Below, in pieces: positions 52,833 through 60,251 of a stretch of DNA of 64,000 nucleotides. The position numbers and the translations under genes were made by a program. The stretch comes from Promicromonospora sp049532985. Lineage in GTDB: Bacteria; Actinomycetota; Actinomycetes; Actinomycetales; Cellulomonadaceae. A model generated the notes under the pieces. It saw only the letters and a list, made by a program, of their open reading frames with translations. It searched no databases and was not told the DNA's origin. Each line of letters opens with the position of its first letter. The first letter of the stretch is position 1. Where the stretch lies: the NCBI RefSeq assembly GCF_049532985.1, contig NZ_CP186693.1, positions 5,456,001 to 5,520,000 on the forward strand, in the 5' to 3' direction.

Positions 52833-53477
52833 TCAGCCGAGCCAGCGCCAGTCGGTCGTGGTCGCGACGGCGTGGACGAGGATGTCGTGCTCCTCGCGGG
52901 GCAGGGGGTGCTCCGCGGCGTCGTACACCTCTTCCGGGAAGACGACGGCGACGACCTTCGCGCCCGGCCGCAGGTGCGTGAGCGCGCGGTCGTACCAGCC
53001 GCCGCCCTGACCCAGCCGCACCCCGCGGGAGTCGACGGCGAGGGCCGGCGCCAGCACGATGTCGGCGAGCCTGATCGCATCGGTGCCCAGGGTGCTCCCG
53101 CCCGGCTCGGGCGGGCGGCCGGGGGCGCGCTCCAGCAGGTCGTCCGGGCCCGTGTAGTCGGCCCAGTCGCGGGCCAGGCCCGCTCCGAGCACGGGGAGCA
53201 GCGTGCGGACGCCGCGGCCCGAGAGCCGTTCCAGCAGCGGGAGCATCCCGGGCTCCGCGCTGCGTGCCGCGTACGCGGCGACGCATCCGGCGTCGCGCAC
53301 CTCGGGGATCGACTCGATGACGTCGGCGAACGCCTCGGCGGCCTGCGCGCGCTGCCGGGCGGACCGATGGCCGCGCTGGGCGCGGATCGCGCGGCGGAGC
53401 TCCTCCTTGGCGTCACCTGTCTCCATTCCCGGAAGGACGGGATACGGCTGTGGCGTCGGGACGGAGATGCCGCTCAT
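52833..53477 (-). CDS. 5-formyltetrahydrofolate cyclo-ligase
   Basis: A 214-aa MTHFS-type enzyme that recycles 5-formyl-THF. It has the N-terminal KEELRRAIRAQRGHRSARQR, the VLAPALAVDSRGVRLGQGGGWYDRAL substrate/ATP loop, and AVVFPEEVYD. ATG 53477 is 7 nt after CACAAT (leaderless type); METGDAKEEL at 53426 is an alternative start. It is divergent from the GNAT gene. Confidence 0.9.
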   Translation of the reverse strand: MSGISVPTPQPYPVLPGMETGDAKEELRRAIRAQRGHRSARQRAQAAEAFADVIESIPEVRDAGCVAAYAARSAEPGMLPLLERLSGRGVRTLLPVLGAGLARDWADYTGPDDLLERAPGRPPEPGGSTLGTDAIRLADIVLAPALAVDSRGVRLGQGGGWYDRALTHLRPGAKVVAVVFPEEVYDAAEHPLPREEHDILVHAVATTTDWRWLG

Positions 53478-53704
53478 GACCGCTATTGTGCCAAGACTCC
53501 GAGACTGGATTGTTACGAACAGCGTACGAAGAAGGCGAGAACATGACCGAGCGGCTGCTCGACGGGTCCAAGACCGCCGGGCGTGGTAGACCCTCTCCAG
53601 CACGGGGATTCGCCGTGGGACGTGGCAAGGGGCGAACGAAGATGCCGTCGAGCAGGTCGGACGTGCCGGAAGGCGCGACAGGGAAGTTCGTGAAGGGGTG
53701 GACG

Positions 53705-54316
53705 GTGGCCAAGCCATGGCCGGTGACGCTGCGTGAGGACACGCCGGCCGGAGCGGTCGTGCTGCGACCGCTGCGGCGTCGGGACGCGACCGACTGGGCC
53801 CGCCTGCGGGCGGAGAACGCAGCCTGGCTCGAGCGTTGGGAGGCGACGGCGCCCGGTGCGAACCGGTACATCGCCTCGACGTTCGGGGAGTACGTGCGCT
53901 CGCTCTCGGCGCAGGCCCGCGCCGGGACGTCGCTGCCCTTCGGCGTGGAGCTGGACGGTGCGCTGGTGGGACAGCTCACCGTCTCGTCCATCACCTGGGG
54001 GTCGATGTGCTCGGCGAGCATCGGGTACTGGGTGAGCGAGCACGTCGCGGGGCGGGGCGTGATCCCCACGTCCGTGGCCATGGCCACGGACTACGCCTTC
54101 TTCCTGGGTCTGCACCGCATCGAGATCAACATCAGGCCGGAGAACAAGCCCAGCCTGCGCGTGGTCGAGAAGCTCGGCCTGCGGGACGAGGGAGTGCGGG
54201 AACGCTTTCTCCACATCCAGGGCCAGTGGCGTGATCACCGCACGTTCGCCGTCACCGCCGAGGAGGTTCCCGAGGGGCTGCTGGCACGCTGGCAGCGTCT
54301 GCGGGAAGCGCTCTGA
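53705..54316 (+). CDS. GNAT acetyltransferase (RimJ/RimL type)
   Basis: A 203-aa N-acetyltransferase with VVLRPLRRRDATDWARLR, the acetyl-CoA strand-loop IGYWVSEHVAGRGVIPTSVAMATDY, and HRIEINIRPENKPSLRVVEKLGL. GTG 53705 is preferred because AAGGGG lies 6 nt upstream and homologues start at this WPVTL block. The frame is open back to 53486 with other possible starts (ATG 53543, ATG 53642). It lies between the cyclo-ligase gene and sepX, as in related genomes. Confidence 0.85.
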   Translation: MAKPWPVTLREDTPAGAVVLRPLRRRDATDWARLRAENAAWLERWEATAPGANRYIASTFGEYVRSLSAQARAGTSLPFGVELDGALVGQLTVSSITWGSMCSASIGYWVSEHVAGRGVIPTSVAMATDYAFFLGLHRIEINIRPENKPSLRVVEKLGLRDEGVRERFLHIQGQWRDHRTFAVTAEEVPEGLLARWQRLREAL

Positions 54317-54376
54317 CGCCGGGACACGCCGCACGTGGTGCGGCGGGACCCGGTGACGCTCGCCTAACGTCGTGTC

Positions 54377-55495
54377 GTGGAATCGACCGCAGGACTCACG
54401 GCCGTGGCGCTGTTCGTCCTGTGGCTGGGCTACTGGCTGCCGAGCATGGTCCGCCGACGGTCGGAGCTCGGCGACGCACGGGTGGCCGACAGGTTCTCGG
54501 TAGGGCTGCGCATCGTTGCGATGAGCGGCACAGGCAGGAAGGGAGGGGCGATGACTGACAGCAAGCGGGGTACCGGGCAAGGCGTGCCGCGCGTCGCCCA
54601 CCCGACCCCGAAGGGCTACCCGCTCCAGATCATGGTCCGCGGCCGCCCGCTCACGGCGGAGCGCATCCGCCGGGTAGAGCGGCGGGCACGGCGGGCGGCC
54701 CGAGCGCGCCGTCGTCTCATCGTGTCGGCGATCCTGCTCGTGTGCAGTGTGGTGGCCTGGGCGCTCGTCGCGTTCGGCCTGGTGCACTGGGGTGTCGCCG
54801 CGGCGTCGTCGGCCATGCTGCTGTTCGTGCTGTTCCTGGGTCGGCGCGCGGCGCGGGCGGCCCGGCGCGCGGATGCCCGCTGGCAGGCCACCGTGCGTGC
54901 CGCGCGGCAGCGTGCCACGCAGGCCCGTGCGCTCGCCAACGGCGGTCCGTACGCGCCGCGCAACCGGGCACAGGTGACCGGCCTGGCCACGCGCGGTTCG
55001 AGCACGGAGACGCAGGCGATCCCGCGGGTGACGCGCAAGGACGTGCTGGACGAGATCCTGGACGGCCCGGCCAAGCCCCAGGTGATCGAGGTCGCCGCGG
55101 AGCCCTCGCCGGAGCCCGCCGAGGGTGCCGGCGACGAGCCGGCGGTGACCGTCCCCGCGGACGAGACGCCGAGCGGGCGCGCCTGGGATCCCGTGCCCGT
55201 GCCGCTGCCGACGTACGTGACCAAGCCGGCGGCGCCTCAGCGTCAGCCTGCCCCGCTCCCGGCCGGCTCGTCCGGCCCTGCCGCTCCGGCGGGCAGCGTT
55301 CCGGCTCGGCCGGGGTCGGGCGCGCTCCCGCCGTCCATCCCGGTGCCGGTCCGGACCAGGGCCGACGACGCCGATGCACCGGGCGGCTCGACGGTCGAGG
55401 ACGAGCTGCTGCGCGGCGAACCGCCGCGCATGAAGTCCGAGACGCTGGCCACGCCGCTGGAGGAGATCCTGGCGCGTCGTCGCGCGGCCGGGTGA
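54377..55495 (+). CDS. sepX: Divisome protein SepX/GlpR
   Basis: A 372-aa protein. The N-terminal TM ALFVLWLGYWLPSMVRRRSEL is characteristic, followed by DRFSVGLRIVA. A double TM lies near 115-155, and then a long disordered Pro/Ala-rich cytosolic region ends TPLEEILARRRAAG. SepX takes part in actinobacterial cell division. The neighbourhood (cyclo-ligase, rimJ-like GNAT, tRNA-Ala) is the usual one. GTG 54377 lies 6 nt after TAACGT with no RBS, so probably leaderless. Confidence 0.85.
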   Translation: MESTAGLTAVALFVLWLGYWLPSMVRRRSELGDARVADRFSVGLRIVAMSGTGRKGGAMTDSKRGTGQGVPRVAHPTPKGYPLQIMVRGRPLTAERIRRVERRARRAARARRRLIVSAILLVCSVVAWALVAFGLVHWGVAAASSAMLLFVLFLGRRAARAARRADARWQATVRAARQRATQARALANGGPYAPRNRAQVTGLATRGSSTETQAIPRVTRKDVLDEILDGPAKPQVIEVAAEPSPEPAEGAGDEPAVTVPADETPSGRAWDPVPVPLPTYVTKPAAPQRQPAPLPAGSSGPAAPAGSVPARPGSGALPPSIPVPVRTRADDADAPGGSTVEDELLRGEPPRMKSETLATPLEEILARRRAAG

Positions 55496-55580
55496 GGCCG
55501 GGCGGCGACGCGGTGACCTGCGCGACACGGTGCCAAGTTGCGGATCACCTGCGGTGAAGTGCTACTCTTCTGCAGTCCGA

Positions 55581-55653
55581 GGGGCTATGGCGCAGTTGGT
55601 AGCGCGTCTCGTTCGCAATGAGAAGGTCGGGGGTTCGAATCCCCCTAGCTCCA
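55581..55653 (+). tRNA. tRNA-Ala(CGC)
   Basis: A 73-nt cloverleaf. The acceptor GGGGCTA/TAGCTCC has one G-U pair, the anticodon loop TTCGCAA gives anticodon CGC, and the T-arm is CGGGGGTTCGAATCCCCC. CCA is not encoded. TACTCT about 13 bp upstream is a likely -10. The 3' half serves as an attachment site (see 55612-55867). Confidence 0.95.
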
Positions 55654-55867
55654 CAGACGGAAACCCCGCTTGACCAGGGCAAACGCTCCGGTCAAGCGGG
55701 GTTTCTTCGTTGCCTAGGGGGCGTCTTCCTCGGATTGCGGGCCCCCGGCGGCCCCCGCGTCGTCAGCGACCCCTTCGTTCACGCGATCCAAGCCCGCCTT
55801 GTCGGCTCCGGTCCCCAAGTAGTGTGCAGGTACCGGTTCGTGGTCGCGATGGACTCGTGGCCGCACC
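55612..55867. repeat. Left attachment repeat (attL) in tRNA-Ala
   Basis: The 42-bp core 55612-55653 (anticodon loop to tRNA 3' end) is identical to 57737-57778. Homology then continues with small indels to 55867, covering a terminator and the integrase 3' end. It marks the tRNA-proximal boundary of an integrated element. Confidence 0.9.
55661..55704. terminator. Rho-independent terminator after tRNA-Ala
   Basis: Perfect 15-bp arms 55661-55675 and 55690-55704, A-rich on one side and T-rich on the other. It can serve the tRNA and the oppositely directed integrase remnant. Confidence 0.85.
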
Positions 55868-55985
55868 ACGCCTGCACCGTTCCGGGGTCGATGCGCCGTG
55901 CCAGCCAGAGGCACCCGGCGGTGTGCCGTAGCTCGTGGAGGCGGCGGCCACGGCCGGTCCCGACGTTCCACTGCTCCGTCCGCGA
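55714..55985 (-). pseudogene. Tyrosine-integrase remnant 1 (C-terminal, frameshifted)
   Basis: On the minus strand the frame reads LHELRHTAGCLWLARRID, VQAWCGHESIATTNRYLH. This is the HxLRH...H...Y end of a phage-type tyrosine recombinase. After the catalytic Tyr an extra AC dinucleotide near 55830 throws the frame off; the intact continuation LGTGADKAGLDRVNEG is found one frame over. The N-terminal three quarters are missing, replaced by Nudix sequence. Its 3' end faces the tRNA, as expected for an element's int gene. Confidence 0.8.
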
Positions 55986-56190
55986 GCAGATCGGAGCCCG
56001 TGTACACCCGCACACGGGCGTGTTTATCGAGTATTTCCACTGTGACTACCTCGCCGGTGAGGCGGAGAATCGCGACGTCGTGGAGAACGCCAGCGTCGCA
56101 TGGGTGGCCATAGCGGACCTCGGCAAGTTCGTACCGGCGAGCACCATCTACCCGCCGATCCTCGAAGTGCTGGGAGGCACGCATGTCTGA
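55984..56190 (+). pseudogene. Nudix hydrolase fragment (C-terminal part only)
   Basis: The frame reads EQIGARVHPHTGVFIEYFHC, then YLAGEAENRDVVENASVAWV and FVPASTIYPPILEVLG. This matches the C-terminal half of actinobacterial Nudix enzymes, but the Nudix box (GX5EX7REUXEEXGU) and start are gone, cut at the integrase junction. It overlaps the start of the intact Nudix gene by 8 bp. Confidence 0.7.
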
Positions 56191-56593
56191 GGCGGTGACC
56201 GAAGAGAAGCCCGCCATCGCAGCGGCGATCATCGTCCAGGACGGGAAGCTGCTCCTGGTCCAGCGCCGTGTGTCTGAGGGCTCGCTCTCGTGGCAATTCC
56301 CCGCCGGCGCAGTCGAGCCGGGGGAGGCCTTCGAGCAGGCGGCGGTCCGTGAGACCGCCGAAGAGACCGGGCTCACCGTCCAGGCCGTCAAGGCGCTGGG
56401 GGAGCGCGTACACCCGAACGCCGGCCGCCTGATGGGTTACGTCGCGTGCGACGTCATCAGCGGCGAGGCGTACGTCGCTGACGCCGAAGAACTCGCAGAC
56501 ATCGTGTGGGCGACACCGGACAAGTTCACCGACTACGTGCCCTACGGCTTCGCGCCGGCGGTGCAGGACTACCTCACGACGACGCTGGCCTGA
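56183..56593 (+). CDS. Nudix hydrolase
   Basis: A 136-aa protein with a complete Nudix box, GAVEPGEAFEQAAVRETAEETGL, at residues ~37-59, which coordinates Mg2+ and cleaves nucleoside diphosphates linked to X. Substrate unknown. It overlaps the truncated Nudix gene upstream, the usual arrangement of two paired Nudix genes carried on actinobacterial integrative elements (inference). Confidence 0.9.
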   Translation: MSEAVTEEKPAIAAAIIVQDGKLLLVQRRVSEGSLSWQFPAGAVEPGEAFEQAAVRETAEETGLTVQAVKALGERVHPNAGRLMGYVACDVISGEAYVADAEELADIVWATPDKFTDYVPYGFAPAVQDYLTTTLA

Positions 56594-56975
56594 CGCGGTA
56601 ACGGTAGCGGGGTCGCGGACTATCCGTCGAGCGCCAGAACCCGGGTTTCGGGCCAAACCAGGGGTCTAGCTCGAAGGCCGCTACTCTGCTACCTCCGGCG
56701 AGAATCGTTGAAATCTAGCGGCTCCCGGGGTGGCGGCTGCGGTAGCGCCCCGCTACCGGTAGCGGGGGGCTCCGCCACCTGCGCTACCCCGCTCGTCGCG
56801 CTGAGCGGGGTCGGCTACGGTCCTGCTCGCTTGCCGTAGACGGCTCAGGTGTCCTCTCCTGGCCGCCGACCCGATCGACCTTCTGTTGCCCGGGTTCGTC
56901 GTCAAGGTCAACCACAGTGGCATCAGTCGTCCGGTCCCACCGGGCCTCTGCTCGTAACAGGAGTAAGGACATTCA
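56594..56975. other. Intergenic region of the island with GCTACC/GGTAGC repeats
   Basis: 382 bp. GGTAGCG or its complement occurs several times between 56605 and 56810, including a palindrome CCCCGCTACCGGTAGCGGGG at 56747-56766. No gene is credible. It could be a regulator or replication-protein binding region of the old element. Confidence 0.5.
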
Positions 56976-57746
56976 TTGGCCGCAAATCCGTTTGTTGACC
57001 GCCTGATCACGCAGGGCACCCCGTCGCAAAAGCTGCAATTCGCAGCGGCTTGCGCCGAGCGGTCTGCTGGCGTTCTGTTCTGGGCGGTATCGCTTGATGA
57101 CCGAATGGCGGATGCTGACCTATACGGCCATATACTGGATAAACTCTGGTCGGGAGTCGCGAAAGAGGGCGAGTGGGCTCGTCTTGTGGAGCAGATCGAG
57201 GGCACGCCGGATCTGGTGGATGGGCACGAGCGCGGCGGCGCATATTCTTATGCGTTCAGCGCTGGCGCGCTGATGCACTCGTGCTTGAACTTTGCTCGAT
57301 CGATGTTTCCTTCCGGACTTTCTGGGATCGCTGAGGAAGCAACAAACAACGCGTCCCGGATAGGATTTAGAGTTGGTGTAAATCTTATCGATGAAGAACT
57401 GGGTGAGCATATGAGAGACGCCAACGCCGTTCTCCTATCTGCAGCGATGCCGAGTGCCGTGGACATGTTGCGCGAACGGGCACGCAGTATCGGGCGAGGG
57501 CGTCTCTCTGCATTGAAGAAGTGGGGGGGGCGAGAACGGCCTGTGAGCGGGCCTGCTCGACGGGAGAGCGCTTGTCGCATGAGGGATCCCGTGCCGCACC
57601 GGCACTTCGTCACCTACGGGATGAGCGAGCTGCGTGCGCCCCCCGGCGGCCCCCGCCGCCGCACGGAGGTGGGCTGGACGCACCGCATGCACCCGGGAAC
57701 CCGCTCCAGCAGGGCCGAAGATGGGCCCTGGCATCCTTCGCAATGA
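56976..57746 (+). CDS. Island-borne hypothetical protein (DUF416-like), chimeric C-terminus
   Basis: A 256-aa frame that starts at TTG 56976 after AAGG. Residues ~10-185 resemble DUF416/YjaG-type helical proteins (LQFAAACAERS, YGHILDKLWSGV, IEGTPDLVDG, GAYSYAFSAGAL). Base composition is clearly richer in A/T than the window. After KKWGG a G8 run is followed by GC-rich sequence unlike the rest, so residues ~187-256 are probably read-through into foreign DNA and the tRNA repeat. Function unknown. Confidence 0.55.
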   Translation: MAANPFVDRLITQGTPSQKLQFAAACAERSAGVLFWAVSLDDRMADADLYGHILDKLWSGVAKEGEWARLVEQIEGTPDLVDGHERGGAYSYAFSAGALMHSCLNFARSMFPSGLSGIAEEATNNASRIGFRVGVNLIDEELGEHMRDANAVLLSAAMPSAVDMLRERARSIGRGRLSALKKWGGRERPVSGPARRESACRMRDPVPHRHFVTYGMSELRAPPGGPRRRTEVGWTHRMHPGTRSSRAEDGPWHPSQ

Positions 57747-57784
57747 GAAGGTCGGGGGTTCGAATCCCCCTAGCTCCAAGACGG

Positions 57785-57828
57785 AAACCCCGCTTGGCCA
57801 GGGCAAACGCTCCGGTCAAGCGGGGTTT
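57785..57828. terminator. Second copy of the tRNA-Ala terminator
   Basis: Arms 57785-57799 and 57814-57828 match the terminator at 55661-55704, with one change that leaves a G-U pair. Confidence 0.75.
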
Positions 57829-57837
57829 CTTCGTTGC

Positions 57838-57986
57838 CTAGGGGCGTCTTCCTCGGATTGCGGCCCCTCGGGGCCCCGCGTCATCAGCGACCCCTTCGTT
57901 CACGCGATCCAAGCCCGCCTTGTCGGCTCCGGTCCCCAGGTCGTTCGGGTACCGGTTCGTGGTCGCGATGGACTCGTGGCCGCACC
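57838..57986 (-). pseudogene. Tyrosine-integrase remnant 2 (last ~50 codons)
   Basis: The minus-strand frame reads CGHESIATTNRY, then PNDLGTGADKAGLDRVNEG and a stop at 57838. This is the C-terminal tail with catalytic His/Tyr, without the AC insertion seen in remnant 1 but cut off at 57986. Everything upstream of CGHES is lost. Confidence 0.75.
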
Positions 57987-58167
57987 GCCCGAGAGGGTCG
58001 CCGCCGTCGTCGAGCGCGCGCTGACCGACCAGCGGCCATGGGCCCGCTACCTCACCGGTGCCGCGGCGGCCCTGATGACGGCCGTCCTGAGGCGGGCGTT
58101 GCCGACTCGGGCCATCGACACGGTGCTCGGCGTGATGAGGGGGCTGCCGACACGGGTGGCCGACTGA
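57987..58167 (+). pseudogene. Short-chain dehydrogenase C-terminal fragment
   Basis: The frame reads PERVAAVVERALTDQRPWAR, YLTGAAAALMTAVLRRALPT and ends MRGLPTRVAD. This is typical of the last ~60 residues of SDR-family reductases. The Rossmann part and active site are absent, and it begins exactly where the integrase repeat ends. It suggests that the island's outer boundary truncated a chromosomal gene. Confidence 0.6.
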
Positions 58168-58170
58168 CGC

Positions 58171-58434
58171 TCAGGTTCGCCGTCGAGCGATCGCACCCCA
58201 GATCACCAGGACGAGCAGCGAGCCCACCAGGGCCCAGAACCACGTCGTCAGCGAGAAGAACGAGTCGTTGACCTGGACGTCGAACAGCGCTCCGCCGATC
58301 CATCCGCCGAGGAGCGCGCCGAGCACGCCCACGACGAGCGTGATGAGCCAGCCACCGGCGGCCCGGCCAGGAAGGATCGCTCGGGCGATGGCGCCCATGA
58401 TGAGACCGATCAGGATCCAGCCGATGATTCCCAT
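58171..58434 (-). CDS. GlsB/YeaQ/YmgE-family membrane protein
   Basis: An 87-aa protein, three TM segments, with IGWILIGLIMGAIARAILPG at the N-terminus and GVLGALLGGWIGGALF in the middle. Members of this family are stress-induced small membrane proteins. It ends 4 bp from the SDR fragment and is followed upstream by a csbD-like gene. Confidence 0.9.
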   Translation of the reverse strand: MGIIGWILIGLIMGAIARAILPGRAAGGWLITLVVGVLGALLGGWIGGALFDVQVNDSFFSLTTWFWALVGSLLVLVIWGAIARRRT

Positions 58435-58479
58435 TGGTGCTCCCTTCGAGAACGGGTCGTGGTGGTGACGCGCTCGTAC

Positions 58480-58653
58480 TCAGTCCTTGAAGGCGTCCTT
58501 CACCTTCTCGCCGGCCTGCTTGAGCGATGCCTTGGCCTGGTCGGTCTCGCCGTCGGCCTGGAGCTCTTCGTCGTCGGTGGCCTTGCCGAGCGCCTCCTTG
58601 GCCTGACCCGTCGCGTCTTCGGCGGCATTCTTGAGCTTGTCGTCGATGCCCAT
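58480..58653 (-). CDS. CsbD-family stress protein
   Basis: A 57-aa hydrophilic protein: MGIDDKLKNAAEDATGQAKEA at the start and KASLKQAGEKVKDAFKD at the end, the CsbD pattern. It is likely disordered and induced by general stress. ATG 58653 follows AGAGGA. Confidence 0.88.
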   Translation of the reverse strand: MGIDDKLKNAAEDATGQAKEALGKATDDEELQADGETDQAKASLKQAGEKVKDAFKD

Positions 58654-58772
58654 GATGTCCTCTCTTCGCAAGGGGTTCTTTCACCTCCACCATTACTCGA
58701 ACGGCAGAAGCTCGCCAGAGGAGGCCCTGGCTCCGGGCTCGTCGCACGTCAAGCCGGTCCCCTTCGGCCCGG

Positions 58773-59159
58773 TCAGTCCGGCTCGACGTACCCGGTGATC
58801 TCCCGGCGGAGCCCGGTGCGCTCCGCCCTCGGCTCCAGGGCTTCGTTGCCGGGCCAGTCGAGCGGTATCTCCGTCACGTCCGCACGGTCGAACTCGAGGA
58901 CCGTGTCGTTGTCCAGGGCGCTGTACTCCGACCGGTAGGGGTCGTCCACCACCCCGGCCAGCCGGTCACCGTCCTGCGCGGTGACGCGCACGTACGGCGT
59001 GTCGGACCAGCCGGTCGCCGGGTCCCCGTTCCCGGAGACCTGGACGCGCACGACGTTGCCCACCGTGACGTGCTGCCGGATCCCGGGGTGCAGCTGGCCG
59101 CCGGACCAGTCGTACACGTCCTCGGGCCGCGGCCGGAACACCTGGTAGCCACCCTCCAT
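58773..59159 (-). CDS. Conserved hypothetical protein
   Basis: A 128-aa soluble protein with beta-rich blocks HVTVGNVVRVQVSG, YVRVTAQDGDRLAGVVDDPY and ADVTEIPLDWPGN. I do not recognise the family. It has no signal or TM. Confidence 0.6.
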   Translation of the reverse strand: MEGGYQVFRPRPEDVYDWSGGQLHPGIRQHVTVGNVVRVQVSGNGDPATGWSDTPYVRVTAQDGDRLAGVVDDPYRSEYSALDNDTVLEFDRADVTEIPLDWPGNEALEPRAERTGLRREITGYVEPD

Positions 59160-59226
59160 GCGGTCAGGCTAACGACGGGACCACCGCGACGCTCCCCAGG
59201 TCGAGCCGGGCACCCTTGATCAATCT

Positions 59227-59246
59227 CATGTAACCGTGGTTGCATG
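59227..59246. promoter_or_regulatory. Candidate ChrB operator
   Basis: CATGTAACCGTGGTTGCATG is a 20-bp inverted repeat (9-bp arms, one mismatch, 2-bp spacer) ending 7 bp before the chrB start. Its location fits autorepression by the chromate-sensing ChrB protein. Confidence 0.5.
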
Positions 59247-59253
59247 ATGCCTT

Positions 59254-59763
59254 ATGACCGGCGAGTGGGTGCTGCTGAGCTACCGGCTGCCGCGGGAGCC
59301 GTCCTCGCCGCGCGTGGCGTTGTGGCGACGGCTGAAGCGGTACGGCGTCGCGCAGATCTCGGACGGGCTGGTCGCGCTGCCGGCCGATGCCCGGACCCGG
59401 GAACAGCTCGAGTGGGCGGCCGACGAGGTGGTCGAGCGCGACGGAACCGCGAGCGTGTGGCTGGCCCGCCCGGCCAGTGCCGCGCAGGAGCGCGAGCTCG
59501 CCGGGGCCATGGCGGGCGCCCGGGCCAAGGAGTATCTGGACCTGGAGGCCGCCGCCCGCGCTGCGCTGGACGAGGCACCTGCCGCACGGCGCAAGTCCCT
59601 GACCGGCCTGCGCCGCGCCTACCGCGACGTGCGCCGCCGCGACTTCTTCCCGCCTGCCGAACGGGATCGTGCGCAGGCGGCGCTGCACCGCCTGGAGGAG
59701 CTGGCGCGGCTCGACGACGACGCGGCACCGGCCGTGCGTGCGGCCACCCGGGGTGCGCGATGA
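59254..59763 (+). CDS. chrB: Chromate resistance regulator ChrB, N-terminal-domain protein
   Basis: A 169-aa protein matching the ChrB N-terminal domain: EWVLLSYRLPREPSSPRVALW, RRLKRYGVAQISDGLVALP, and a long helical end with RRKSLTGLRRAYRDVRRRDFF. In many bacteria this domain and the next are one polypeptide. Here they are two genes with ATGA overlap at 59760-59763. Confidence 0.8.
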   Translation: MTGEWVLLSYRLPREPSSPRVALWRRLKRYGVAQISDGLVALPADARTREQLEWAADEVVERDGTASVWLARPASAAQERELAGAMAGARAKEYLDLEAAARAALDEAPAARRKSLTGLRRAYRDVRRRDFFPPAERDRAQAALHRLEELARLDDDAAPAVRAATRGAR

Positions 59764-60191
59764 GGTGGGCCACACGGGCCGGGGTGCACATCGACCGGGC
59801 CGCGTGCGCCTGGTTGATCAGCCGGTACATCGACCCGGGTGCCGTCTTCGTGTTCGTGGCGGACGCGAGCGAGGTGCCGCCCGATGCGACGCCGTTCGAC
59901 ATGCGCGGGGTCGACCTCGGCCACCACGGCCAGGACTGCAGCTTCGAGACCTTCCTGTCGCGCTACGAGCTGACCGACCCCGTCCTGGCCCGGATCGGAC
60001 AGCTCGTGCACGAGGCCGACCTCGACGACGGCCGGTTCGACGCACCCGAGGCGCCCGGCCTCGACGTGATCCTGCGCGGCCTGTCGATGACCGGCGACGA
60101 CGAACACACCCTCGCGGTCTCCGGGCCCGTGTTCGACGGGCTCTACGAGTTCTACCGCCGCTCCTACCTCCTGGGCCGCGAACCCGCCTGA
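59760..60191 (+). CDS. ChrB C-terminal-domain protein
   Basis: A 143-aa protein: MRWATRAGVHIDRAACAWLI, FDMRGVDLGHHGQDCSFETF, IGQLVHEADLDDGRFDAPE. This is the ChrB C-terminal domain with conserved Cys/His positions suited to chromate or metal sensing. The start overlaps the preceding stop, so the two halves are made together and may assemble as one regulator. Confidence 0.82.
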   Translation: MRWATRAGVHIDRAACAWLISRYIDPGAVFVFVADASEVPPDATPFDMRGVDLGHHGQDCSFETFLSRYELTDPVLARIGQLVHEADLDDGRFDAPEAPGLDVILRGLSMTGDDEHTLAVSGPVFDGLYEFYRRSYLLGREPA

Positions 60192-60251
60192 GGGCCGAGA
60201 CCGGTACCCGCGGCCCGGAACCCACCGCCGATCACACGACTCTGGAGTGCG

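Larger units (their letters stand above)
57737..57986. repeat. Right attachment repeat (second att copy)
   Basis: The core 57737-57778 is identical to the tRNA-Ala 3' part at 55612-55653. The following 200 bp repeat the terminator and integrase 3' end with scattered differences. It is both the right end of the inner element and the left end of a second remnant. Confidence 0.9.

Noticed and set aside
55618..56190. A single 190-residue gene from tRNA-Ala through the Nudix fragment
   Set aside because: The upstream part is the complement of the integrase remnant and tRNA; only the last ~65 codons have Nudix similarity.
57435..57819. Minus-strand frames with LELGGFEPPTFSLRR and ARGIRTPDLLIAKDA
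   Set aside because: They are translations of the antisense of the tRNA-Ala 3' part in the second attachment repeat, not proteins.
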